A stretch of DNA of 64,000 bases from Hyphomicrobium sp. (GTDB lineage Bacteria; Pseudomonadota; Alphaproteobacteria; Rhizobiales; Hyphomicrobiaceae): NCBI GenBank assembly GCA_017512425.1, contig JAFWGI010000015.1, positions 1 through 64,000 of the forward strand. The letters are read 5' to 3'. Position numbers and translations under genes: made by a program. Shown piece after piece: positions 8,858 through 15,746 of this stretch (positions are counted from its first letter, which is position 1; the number at the start of each line of letters is the position of its first letter). Below the pieces are notes generated by a model. It did no database searches and was not told the origin of the DNA. It saw only the letters and a program-made list of their open reading frames with translations.

Positions 8858-8886
8858 TTGACAGCGGAACAAAGCAAGTCCATATT
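8858..8886 (+). promoter_or_regulatory. Sigma-70-type promoter of the integrase gene
   Basis: A consensus -35 TTGACA at 8858-8863 and a -10-like CATATT at 8881-8886 are separated by exactly 17 bases, ending about 30 bases upstream of the integrase ATG at 8919. This fits a vegetative promoter. Confidence 0.5.
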
Positions 8887-8918
8887 GTTCTGATAATTAC
8901 CCTTATCGGAATAGTGAT

Positions 8919-9860
8919 ATGATCGGCACCGAACTGACTATCCTCCCCCCTGAGACTGTCGAACTGTCGGACACGACAATTGAGCGGGTGGGAGCGATCT
9001 ACACCAATGCCACGACCGACAACGATCTGGTCGCTGTTTGGATCAAGGCGCATGCCGGCGGCTCGGATCATACCGTGCGAGCCTACGAACGGATCGGCGC
9101 CCGGTTCATCGGCGCACTTCGCGATCGGCAAGTTTCAATTGCCGAGGCGAAGGTCGAGGATGTGCAAGCAGCACTCGAAAGTCTCGGCACCACCGTGACC
9201 GGCCGGCCAGCATCGGCAGCCACGCTCGGAACGTATATCGCCGCGGTAAAGTCACTGCTGGGCTTCGCGCATCGGGTCGGCTTTACCCGGTTCAACGCCG
9301 CCCCTCTGATTAAGATCAAGCGGGCGCCACGGAAGTTGGCCCAAAAGATCATCAGTGAGGCTGACGTTGAGTTGCTGCTACGCAATGCAAGATCGGCACG
9401 CGACCGGCTGATGATCGATGTTGCTTATTGTGGTGGGCTTCGTGTCTCCGAGTTGTGCAGCCTAACTTGGTCGCAGATCATCCCTAGAGATACGGGCGAA
9501 GTTCAGCTTGCTATCGTCGGTAAGGGCGACAAGGAACGCAACGTACTGTTGCCTACCGACATTGCTACTAGCCTGATGGCGTTGCGCGCGGACGCGGCAC
9601 GTACCGACCGACTTTTTCCGATTACAGAACGCCGGTTCAACTATATCGTAAAAGCCACAGCCCAGCGCGCTGGGATCAACCCTGAGGCCTCGGCTCACTG
9701 GCTTCGCCACGCGCACGCATCGCATTCACTTGATAACGGGGCACCTATTTCGCTCGTGTCGCAGACGCTTGGTCACGCCAGCATCAAGACGACGAGCGTA
9801 TACAGCCACGCCAAACCGACTGACAGTTCGAGCAAATACTTGCAACGCCAGCAGCGATAA
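8919..9860 (+). CDS. int: Tyrosine recombinase / integrase
   Basis: A 313-residue site-specific recombinase of the XerC/XerD size class. Residues about 35-130 form a SAM-like core-binding domain; 140-310 form the catalytic domain with R175 (GGLRVSE), K202 or K205 in the beta hairpin, H260-x-x-R263 (HWLRH), H286 (LGHAS) and nucleophile Y295 (SVYSH). All expected residues are present, so it is probably active. It likely integrates or excises the element, or resolves multimers. It is not beside a tRNA gene, and no attachment-site repeat could be identified by eye. Confidence 0.88.
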   Translation: MIGTELTILPPETVELSDTTIERVGAIYTNATTDNDLVAVWIKAHAGGSDHTVRAYERIGARFIGALRDRQVSIAEAKVEDVQAALESLGTTVTGRPASAATLGTYIAAVKSLLGFAHRVGFTRFNAAPLIKIKRAPRKLAQKIISEADVELLLRNARSARDRLMIDVAYCGGLRVSELCSLTWSQIIPRDTGEVQLAIVGKGDKERNVLLPTDIATSLMALRADAARTDRLFPITERRFNYIVKATAQRAGINPEASAHWLRHAHASHSLDNGAPISLVSQTLGHASIKTTSVYSHAKPTDSSSKYLQRQQR

Positions 9861-9920
9861 TGTTCGTGACTGGCCCGAAAGTAGCTAGTAATCATCTAAG
9901 GCGGTTTGTAGCCTGTTGCC

Positions 9921-10463
9921 ATGAGCATCGAGATTGACATTGCGGTCGCTAAAGTTGTCGCGGCTCTCGAACAGCAACGGTTGAACGATGCGGCGCGGGA
10001 AGCGTTGCCGTTCTCAAAAACGATGTTTTCGCCTGACGCCTCATCTGGCCTGAATAGCCATCTTCTGACGGTGGTATTCGCTCATAAGCTGCCGACCATC
10101 CTCGGTTCCATCCGTCAGGAAGATGCCCAATGGCTACGGGTAGCTGCGGGCCTTCACATCCTCGGCTTTGACAAGGCGTCTAGGCGCTACCTCTCGGAAA
10201 AAGTTCACACCCCGTTTCGACATGCCAACGATGTGACCGTGCGCATGACAGTTTTCGCAGCGAACCATCAGCGTCGGTTGCAACAGTTTCGAGAAACGGA
10301 TGTGAAGAAAGCTCGTGTCAGGGGGATTACTGAGAACAGCTGTGCCTCCTGCCGCGCCATCAATGGGCGGGTGTACGACCTTCGATCTTTGCCTATGCTG
10401 CCCTACGAGAAGTGCAGCTGCGACATGGGATGCCGCTGCACGGTCGCGGCCGTGCTGGACTAG
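9921..10463 (+). CDS. Cys-rich protein resembling the Mu F / minor head protein C-terminus
   Basis: A 180-residue protein. The last ~45 residues carry CASCRAINGRVYDL and then CSCDMGCRCTV, the zinc-type CxxC...CRCT pattern that closes many phage minor head (Mu gpF-like) proteins. The upstream 130 residues are helical (VVAALEQQRLNDAAREALPF) and are not recognised. It may be a shortened head-morphogenesis relative or a separate protein using the same zinc module. No clear Shine-Dalgarno precedes the ATG. The call is moderate because only the C-terminal motif is diagnostic. Confidence 0.5.
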   Translation: MSIEIDIAVAKVVAALEQQRLNDAAREALPFSKTMFSPDASSGLNSHLLTVVFAHKLPTILGSIRQEDAQWLRVAAGLHILGFDKASRRYLSEKVHTPFRHANDVTVRMTVFAANHQRRLQQFRETDVKKARVRGITENSCASCRAINGRVYDLRSLPMLPYEKCSCDMGCRCTVAAVLD

Positions 10464-10558
10464 CGTCCGTCCACAATTCAGGCGCATATCACCGCTCGCC
10501 TGTGTTGCTAACTGGCAGCACGCTGATAAGTTCTGCGAAACGATGTGAGGAATCACGA

Positions 10559-11455
10559 ATGCCGCAAAAATGGTCAGCCACCGCGATCGTCGCGCTTTTG
10601 TGCTTCACGGCTTTGGGTTGCAAGCCTAGCGAAGCAACGATCGATACTTCGACCGAAGCAAACTATCAGACCAGTCTTGCGGCGGTTAAAGCCGCGCTGC
10701 CTTCCGAGCAACATGAGAAATTCGGCAAGGCGCTTATGCAGATAGCGATTGGTGATGTCGTTGACCCGAATGGTAGCTTGCTGGCCAACATCAACGCTAT
10801 GACCCAAGCCACCAAAGACCCGATGTCGATGCTTGGCAAGCTCGCGCCACACATCAACGGCAAAACGGGCGCGCAAGTCATTGCCGCCGCAGAAACTCTG
10901 GCTGACGAGCGCCGTGCGAGGCAGCTTGCTGCGGTCGAAGCTGAAATTGCTGCATTGGAGACAAGTCAAGGAAACTCAGATTCTAATGTGCAGGCTCGCA
11001 CGATCCTCGATCAAATCAAGTTGGAGGGCTCGCGCTACTACTGGGCGGAAGGCAGCTATCGCAAAGAGCCAACAATCGAATTCAAGATTACAAACGGATC
11101 GACCAGCCCGATAGCGAAGATTTTTGTGCGTGGAATTGTTGAGACGCCGGGTCGGGCGGTTCCTTGGGTCAAGGAATCGTTCAACTACGATTTCAAAGGC
11201 GGCCTTGAGCCAAAAGAAAGTCAATTATTAAACTTGGCGCCGAATTCGTTCGGAGCGTGGGGCAACAAGGCACTTCAAGATAGAAACGATTTGGTTTTGA
11301 CGCTCACGCTTGTTGGGATAGAGGATGCGGCTGGCACTGAGATTACGGACACGACCCTAGGCGACGATGATAAAAGGCGGGAGCGGTTGCGCATCTTGAG
11401 ACAACAGCGCATGCAATTGACTACTCAGCCAACCAACGCGGACGGAACTCAGTAA
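10559..11455 (+). CDS. Lipoprotein, DUF6694-like
   Basis: A 298-residue protein with a lipoprotein signal (hydrophobic stretch then lipobox ALGC at about residues 18-21). The mature start with IDTSTEANYQTSLAAVKAAL resembles the DUF6694 lipoprotein family; a beta-rich C-terminal half follows. ATG at 10559 is preceded by TGAGGA; an upstream in-frame extension to 10412 overlaps the previous gene and is rejected. It is probably anchored in the inner or outer membrane. A lipoprotein in a phage-like element could be a lysogenic-conversion gene; that is inference only. Confidence 0.6.
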   Translation: MPQKWSATAIVALLCFTALGCKPSEATIDTSTEANYQTSLAAVKAALPSEQHEKFGKALMQIAIGDVVDPNGSLLANINAMTQATKDPMSMLGKLAPHINGKTGAQVIAAAETLADERRARQLAAVEAEIAALETSQGNSDSNVQARTILDQIKLEGSRYYWAEGSYRKEPTIEFKITNGSTSPIAKIFVRGIVETPGRAVPWVKESFNYDFKGGLEPKESQLLNLAPNSFGAWGNKALQDRNDLVLTLTLVGIEDAAGTEITDTTLGDDDKRRERLRILRQQRMQLTTQPTNADGTQ

Positions 11456-11484
11456 GCTAGGAAGGGAGTGGGCGGCATGCCAAG

Positions 11485-12546
11485 TCAACTGTCCAGCCGC
11501 TTGACAACCACTCCCAGCGCCGCGCCGTCATCGACGACGATACCTGACTTGCGGAACAGCTTTCCAAGCGCAGTGGCGATCTCCCCAATCGGCAACGGTT
11601 GAATGCCGGTCGCATCACACCAATTGAGATATGCGGCACGGAGATCGCTCGCCGACAGCCGCGCGTCACGATCCGGCCGCAACATTGCAATGCCAAACCG
11701 CTCGGCCTCGGCCATTGCATCGCGCCTCTCAAGTTGAGGCAATTGCAGGTTCAAAGGCGTTTGCGCCGTAGCCGCTGGCGCGTCGAGAGATCGCAAGTAC
11801 GGTCGTGCGGCACCCAGTTTGACGCCAAGTGCAATCAGCGCTGACGCTGGAAGGTTGATCGCCAACGATAGCGCCAACGCTTCGAACACGTCCAAAGCCC
11901 ACTCGGGCAATCCCGTGTTGTCGGCCAGCGGCGTGGCGCTCTGAGGTGGTGGCAGCGCCGCTAATGCCGCTTTGGCTTTCTCAATGCGCGATACGACCGC
12001 CGACGCCTGCTCTGCGTCATGGCTTGCGATTTCCGAACGCGCCATCTCGACTTCGCGTGATGCGCTATCGACTGCGGCTTGCAACAGCAGACGGCAATTA
12101 GCGCGGCACCCCTTGTCTGTCGATTTCACCCGAGCGGCTGTGTCGGCTTCAGACTTTGCAAGTTCAGCAGCAGTCAACCGGGCGCGGTCTGCTAACATAG
12201 GCTTTGCAGCCTCAGCCTTGGCCAGCTCGTCGGCTGCGAATTGCCGCCTGGCCGTCACAGCAGCCATTGGCGCTCGCATGGCCTCCCGCGCGGCCGTCAC
12301 ACGTTGAGCCGTCTGCAACATTGCAGCCGCTTCGCCTGCGAGCATTCCCAAACCGATTACGACAGCGATGGCGACGTGCTTCCCTGCGACCGCATGGCCT
12401 ATCGCAGCGGCGCCAACTGCCAGGATCACGACGAGCGCGACCAAGCCAGGCGCGCTCGCCGAAGCAATGCCGCCCGAGGCCTCGACAGCCATGTAGCCTG
12501 ACGCGGCAAGGGCCAACAGGCCGGACACGATGAATATCCAGCGCAT
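11485..12546 (-). CDS. Membrane protein with a winged-helix-like C-terminus
   Basis: A 353-residue protein. Residues about 1-80 contain three predicted transmembrane helices, a long Ala/Glu-rich coiled coil follows (about 85-210, holding CRANC), then another hydrophobic segment (ALDVFEALALSLAINLPASA). The last 60 residues (LSASDLRAAYLNWCDATGIQ, PIGEIATALGKLFRKSG) resemble the DNA-binding tail of P4/D5-type primases. Its ATG overlaps the preceding RHH stop by one base, so it is the third gene of the parA operon. It could tether the plasmid form or its partition complex to the membrane, but this is speculation. Confidence 0.6.
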   Translation of the reverse strand: MRWIFIVSGLLALAASGYMAVEASGGIASASAPGLVALVVILAVGAAAIGHAVAGKHVAIAVVIGLGMLAGEAAAMLQTAQRVTAAREAMRAPMAAVTARRQFAADELAKAEAAKPMLADRARLTAAELAKSEADTAARVKSTDKGCRANCRLLLQAAVDSASREVEMARSEIASHDAEQASAVVSRIEKAKAALAALPPPQSATPLADNTGLPEWALDVFEALALSLAINLPASALIALGVKLGAARPYLRSLDAPAATAQTPLNLQLPQLERRDAMAEAERFGIAMLRPDRDARLSASDLRAAYLNWCDATGIQPLPIGEIATALGKLFRKSGIVVDDGAALGVVVKRLDS

Positions 12547-12845
12547 TACTCGCCTCCCTTGAATTTCTTCGCCTTGGCAAGCAGCGCGAGCGCTTCCTCC
12601 ATGACATCCGCAATGCTCGCATCACAGTGCTTGGCAAGCTCTGAAGCGAGCCCTTTGTATGCCGGTGTGCAGCGGTAGTTGATCTGTGCCGTCCGAACTG
12701 CACCGCGCTTGCGCTGCTTGTCCGTCAGTGCCGAACGCTTCTCGGCTTTCATGCGCCGTTCGATGCGATCAGGCTTAGCTCCGAAGCCGGCCGCGAACAT
12801 ACTCGCGAAGCTCTCAACCTCTTGTTCATCGGCTCGATTGGTCAT
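12546..12845 (-). CDS. Ribbon-helix-helix-like partition partner of ParA
   Basis: A 99-residue basic protein. The C-terminal half (TAQINYRCTPAYKGLASELA, then CDASIADVMEEAL) reads as a ribbon-helix-helix fold: a beta strand followed by two helices. Its start overlaps the parA stop by four bases. Small RHH proteins directly downstream of ParA usually act as the centromere-binding ParB analogue in type Ib partition. The CTAGGCA repeats upstream of parA are the natural candidate binding site. Confidence 0.6.
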   Translation of the reverse strand: MTNRADEQEVESFASMFAAGFGAKPDRIERRMKAEKRSALTDKQRKRGAVRTAQINYRCTPAYKGLASELAKHCDASIADVMEEALALLAKAKKFKGGE

Positions 12846-13489
12846 GGTGAGCCTTCCTTCGCAGCCGCGGCGGCCACGGCGGCGCTTCTGACTTCATCCC
12901 AAAGCGCATCGATCTCAGCAGCGGATGCCTTGTCTCTCTCTGGTCCCGTCTTCCCACTTGTCATCGCGTTGATGTACGGAACGCGATGCGCTACGGCCGT
13001 CTTGGCGATGGGGATTTTGTAGGTCAGCAGCGTGTTGCGAGCGTTCTCGCCAAGCGACTTTGCATCCCGTGCGTTGACATCGTTGAGGACGCACAGAAAG
13101 GCGGCGCCTGATTGCTGACAGAGCCGAATGCAGTCCTGGCTGGCCATAAGGTCGAGCCCGCTGGCGCGCATCGGGATAACGACGAGATCGCAGACTTTTA
13201 TCGCGTCTTCTGTCACGACAAGCGAACCCGGTGGGCCGTCCAGAAAGACGAACTCATAAGGCGCGTTGAGTTGTAGCGCCTCGACGGCATCGCTCGCTCG
13301 ATCTTCACCTGTCAGCAGCGCTGGGTTGTCCGGTGATCCTCGCCGTCCATACCAATCGGAGTAGCTGCCCTGGCTATCGAGATCGACAACGCAGACAGAA
13401 CCGTCACGAGAGGCCCGCACCGCAAGCGCAGCCGTCAACGTCGATTTGCCGACGCCCCCTTTCGAGTTCAACACACCAATGACGACCAT
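12842..13489 (-). CDS. parA: ParA-family partition ATPase
   Basis: A 215-residue Walker-type ATPase lacking the N-terminal HTH, i.e. the short type Ib ParA. The deviant Walker A is KGGVGKST (residues 10-17), Walker A' VVDLDSQGS (34-42) and Walker B FVFLDGPPG (about 79-87). It would segregate the extrachromosomal form of the element using the RHH protein encoded just downstream. The gene is divergent from the RHH gene at 13692; the 200 bases between hold repeats and a perfect palindrome. A ParA beside a ColE2-type rep and terminase argues for a phage-plasmid lifestyle. Confidence 0.85.
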   Translation of the reverse strand: MVVIGVLNSKGGVGKSTLTAALAVRASRDGSVCVVDLDSQGSYSDWYGRRGSPDNPALLTGEDRASDAVEALQLNAPYEFVFLDGPPGSLVVTEDAIKVCDLVVIPMRASGLDLMASQDCIRLCQQSGAAFLCVLNDVNARDAKSLGENARNTLLTYKIPIAKTAVAHRVPYINAMTSGKTGPERDKASAAEIDALWDEVRSAAVAAAAAKEGSP

Positions 13490-13513
13490 ACCTATGCCTC
13501 CGCTAGCGTTTGT

Positions 13514-13610
13514 CTAGGCATTTTGCCTATGCCTAGGCATCAGCTTGACGCCTAGGCAATTTCGGGAAGCCAAACTCTTTCAGCAGCTTAGCCGAAAAAT
13601 AGTCTAGGCA
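13514..13610. repeat. CTAGGCA repeat cluster, candidate centromere (parS)
   Basis: Four copies of CTAGGCA occur at 13514-13520, 13533-13539, 13552-13558 and 13604-13610. The first three are spaced 19 bases start to start. The second sits in a perfect 12-base palindrome ATGCCTAGGCAT (13529-13540), and an extra TGCCTA adjoins it. The location immediately upstream of parA fits a centromere and autoregulation site bound by an RHH partition protein. Confidence 0.6.
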
Positions 13611-13626
13611 ATAACCCTATTGACAT

Positions 13627-13644
13627 TAGTAAGATATCTTACTA
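13627..13644. promoter_or_regulatory. Perfect 18-base palindromic operator
   Basis: TAGTAAGATATCTTACTA is a perfect inverted repeat that begins one base after a TTGACA -35-like hexamer (13620-13625). A protein bound here would block a promoter reading towards the RHH gene at 13692. The site is distinct from the CTAGGCA repeats, so two DNA-binding proteins may act in this intergenic region. Confidence 0.5.
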
Positions 13645-13691
13645 GCGTACAACAGTCAATGAAAGTTTAATAGGAACCAGGGATAGCTGCC

Positions 13692-13928
13692 ATGACCGAT
13701 CTAGACGACTTGGAGTTTGACGACATGGGGCCGAAGCCTGGATACAAGCAACCAAGCCGCGACGGGCAAAAGGCCGTTGCGTTTTGGCTGGACGAAGATG
13801 TGCGGACGGCCTTCAAAATTGCCGCTGCTGAGAACGGCACGACGATGCAGCAGGCCTTTGAGGCGTGGGTGCAGGAATACGCCGCCGCGCCATTGAAGCG
13901 TATGAAGCGCAAAGCGTCGAGCGACTGA
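13692..13928 (+). CDS. Small ribbon-helix-helix protein
   Basis: A 78-residue protein with an acidic N-terminus and an RHH-like core: AVAFWLDEDVRTAFKIAAAE then NGTTMQQAFEAWVQEYAAAP, ending in a basic KRMKRK tail. This is the pattern of ParG/CopG-like transcriptional repressors. It is divergent from parA, with the palindrome and CTAGGCA repeats between them, so it may autoregulate or take part in partition. It could also be an antitoxin-type RHH, but no toxin-like partner is recognisable. Confidence 0.6.
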   Translation: MTDLDDLEFDDMGPKPGYKQPSRDGQKAVAFWLDEDVRTAFKIAAAENGTTMQQAFEAWVQEYAAAPLKRMKRKASSD

Positions 13929-13950
13929 TAGCAACCAAGGTAGGTGGCCT

Positions 13951-14208
13951 ATGAAGACGACAAATCCGAACTTCCCGAACTTCGAGAACGCTTTTGCAGA
14001 GTGCGAAATCGCGGACTGGTGGGGCGACTTCACCGGCATTCAGGCGCGGCTAGAGGCTTATCGTTCACTCGGCGATGGCGGGTTGCGCTTTAGATGGGTG
14101 GCTGCTTCGTCGAAAGCTCGCCGATTGCCAAGTTGCTTCGCGACGATTTCCGAAGCGGTCGCCTATGCCCGCGACGTCGGTCATTGCAGAGCGGTGCTTG
14201 TCCCCTAG
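13951..14208 (+). CDS. Hypothetical protein of the mobile element
   Basis: An 85-residue protein with no recognised family. It starts 22 bases after the RHH gene, with AGGTAGG as ribosome binding site, and is likely in the same transcript. Features visible: a Trp-rich acidic N-terminal helix (CEIADWWGDFTGIQARLEAY) and a compact beta-like second half ending in CRAVLVP. Confidence 0.5.
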   Translation: MKTTNPNFPNFENAFAECEIADWWGDFTGIQARLEAYRSLGDGGLRFRWVAASSKARRLPSCFATISEAVAYARDVGHCRAVLVP

Positions 14209-14280
14209 GGTGGGCACAAACACGAAGTATTGCTGGCATAAACTTTTCAAAAATTGCGCATAATGTTGCAGGAGAACGAT

Positions 14281-14553
14281 GTGAATAGAATTGGAAAAAA
14301 AGGTGCCGAGCGGTTCGCAGTTGAGATCGAAGGCGCGACCAAAACTCATCTGATCTGTGATAGCAGCCTTAAGATTAAGCCCGCCGCAATGGTCGTTTGG
14401 CTTGGCGACGGCGGTCGCGTAATGGCGCACGGTCGGGCTCAATTCGCAACTCGGCGTACGAGGGAAATCAGCATTCGTTTGGACGGCGGCAAGCTCGTTT
14501 CGGCGCCGCGGGACTCGGTCATCTGCGCCGTGGGTGTCTATCGGGACATATAA
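14281..14553 (+). CDS. Hypothetical small beta-rich protein
   Basis: A 90-residue protein. The GTG start at 14281 is selected because AGGAG lies at 14270-14274; the longer in-frame TTG start lacks a binding site. The sequence alternates beta strands (THLICDSSLKIKPAAMVVWL, then GRVMAHGRAQFATRRTREIS), which may form a small barrel. No family is recognised. The gene overlaps the potential upstream extension of the next gene. Confidence 0.45.
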   Translation: MNRIGKKGAERFAVEIEGATKTHLICDSSLKIKPAAMVVWLGDGGRVMAHGRAQFATRRTREISIRLDGGKLVSAPRDSVICAVGVYRDI

Positions 14554-14608
14554 CGAACAGGATCACCAAAGCGTCAACCGTATCGAAAACCCAACGGAGC
14601 ATTCCGCC

Positions 14609-15064
14609 ATGCAAGAAACAATGGGGTCAGCCGACATTAAGAGCGAAGCCAAAGCAGCTTCGATTGATAGCGAATGGCCCGAATTTCGCGAATGGTATGC
14701 ATTGAGCATGGAAGAGGAGCGACTTTACAACGTCGAGCCGACGCCGACGAACCTCGACGAGCAGTTAGATAAAATCGATGCTGTGCGCGGTCCGCTCCAA
14801 GCGGCGATGGTCGCTAGGCAGCCGCGGGGCATCGTTCAAAGTGCAATTCTTAGTATGATCGCGCTGCGCTGGTCGGAGCGCGTGAAATCCGACCACGGCG
14901 TATATCGATCATTCGAATTGGGCTATCAGTCAGCGTTCAGCAACGGCCACGCCGCAGAGTTTGCGCTGACTGAAGGCGTTGTGCGCCTAGCGCTTCAACA
15001 CGATTTGCTGCCGGGGATCGTAGTCTATGACAAGACTGGCGCTGCAATCTCGTCGGCAGCCTGA
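14609..15064 (+). CDS. Hypothetical acidic protein at the right end of the element
   Basis: About 151 residues from the ATG at 14609 (GGAG about ten bases upstream); a GTG at 14534 would add 25 residues and overlap the preceding gene. The protein is helical, with VRGPLQAAMVARQPRGIVQS and FELGYQSAFSNGHAAEFALT. No family is recognised. It is the last gene before a gene-free stretch and the change to chromosomal signalling genes, so the right boundary of the element probably lies shortly after it. Confidence 0.5.
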   Translation: MQETMGSADIKSEAKAASIDSEWPEFREWYALSMEEERLYNVEPTPTNLDEQLDKIDAVRGPLQAAMVARQPRGIVQSAILSMIALRWSERVKSDHGVYRSFELGYQSAFSNGHAAEFALTEGVVRLALQHDLLPGIVVYDKTGAAISSAA

Positions 15065-15365
15065 ACGGTAACGTCGCGGTAAGGTCCAGGCGGCTCGGAT
15101 CGCCTGGACACGAAGCTTTCAATTAGGGTACGCCGCACGCCCAGCGCTAACGGCATGTGGTACAAAGTGTGGGATGGCCGTAGGAAGTGGCCAGAATTCT
15201 AAGTAAAGACAGATCGCTGCGCAGCAACTCGGCAGCCTCTCCCTCCGCCATTATCTCACGAATGTCGTTGTATGAGATCGCTGGCGCCATGCGAGCATGC
15301 TGCGCCCGACATGGCCGGATGTCACAAACGACTGCACCGAAAGTTCGGTCTTTGCTGGTGAAAGG
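15065..15365. other. Gene-free interval, probable right junction of the element
   Basis: No convincing coding region, tRNA or direct repeat was seen on either strand. Apart from the hairpin at 15084-15109 the stretch has no marked structure. Genes to the left are phage/plasmid-like and those to the right are ordinary chromosomal signalling genes, so the attachment site may be here. The other end is outside the window and cannot be compared. Confidence 0.4.
15084..15109 (+). terminator. Hairpin after the last element gene
   Basis: GTCCAGGCG (15084-15092) pairs perfectly with CGCCTGGAC (15101-15109) around an eight-base loop, 20 bases downstream of the stop at 15064. No clean U-tract follows, so it is a weak intrinsic terminator or an mRNA-end stabilising structure. 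Confidence 0.4.
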
Positions 15366-15746
15366 CTAGGCGACGGATTGCTGTTTGAGCAGTCCGCTGA
15401 CGGCCGAGATGACTTCCGGCCCGTGGTAAGGCTTGCCGACCGCTGGCTGTACCCAATTGGCTTTGCGCAAGGCCTGGACGCCATATCCGGTGGCGAAAAT
15501 AAATGGAATGTTGCGCTCGACCAAGTTCGTCGCGATGCTCGCTGATGTTTGATCACGACCTAAGTTGAAATCGAGAATTGCAGCGTCAATGCCACCATTT
15601 TTTATGATGTCGGCGGCTTGTGACTCATTGTACGCGGGGCCGGCGACTTCGCAGCCTTCGCCTTCCAAGATTTCGACGATCATCATTGCGATCAACGGTT
15701 CGTCTTCGACCACGAGAATGCGCCGTCCATGCAAAACTGATGTCAT
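15366..15746 (-). CDS. Single-domain response regulator
   Basis: A 126-residue protein made only of a receiver domain: acidic pair in VVEDEP, phosphoacceptor Asp in AILDFNLG, Thr in FATGY and Lys in GKPY. There is no output domain, so it probably passes phosphate on or sequesters it, as CheY/DivK-type proteins do. Its ATG overlaps the stop of the upstream kinase (ATGA) with GGAGG just before, so the two are translationally coupled. It is the last gene of a three-gene signalling operon. Confidence 0.88.
   Translation of the reverse strand: MTSVLHGRRILVVEDEPLIAMMIVEILEGEGCEVAGPAYNESQAADIIKNGGIDAAILDFNLGRDQTSASIATNLVERNIPFIFATGYGVQALRKANWVQPAVGKPYHGPEVISAVSGLLKQQSVA

Noticed and set aside
13692-14208. 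Toxin-antitoxin pair formed by the RHH protein and the following 85-residue gene
   Set aside because: The second protein has no toxin-family motif and the RHH protein is better explained by the partition locus.
15065-15365. tRNA gene or attachment-site repeat at the right edge of the element
   Set aside because: No cloverleaf or T-loop consensus found on either strand; the left end is outside the window, so a repeat cannot be compared.
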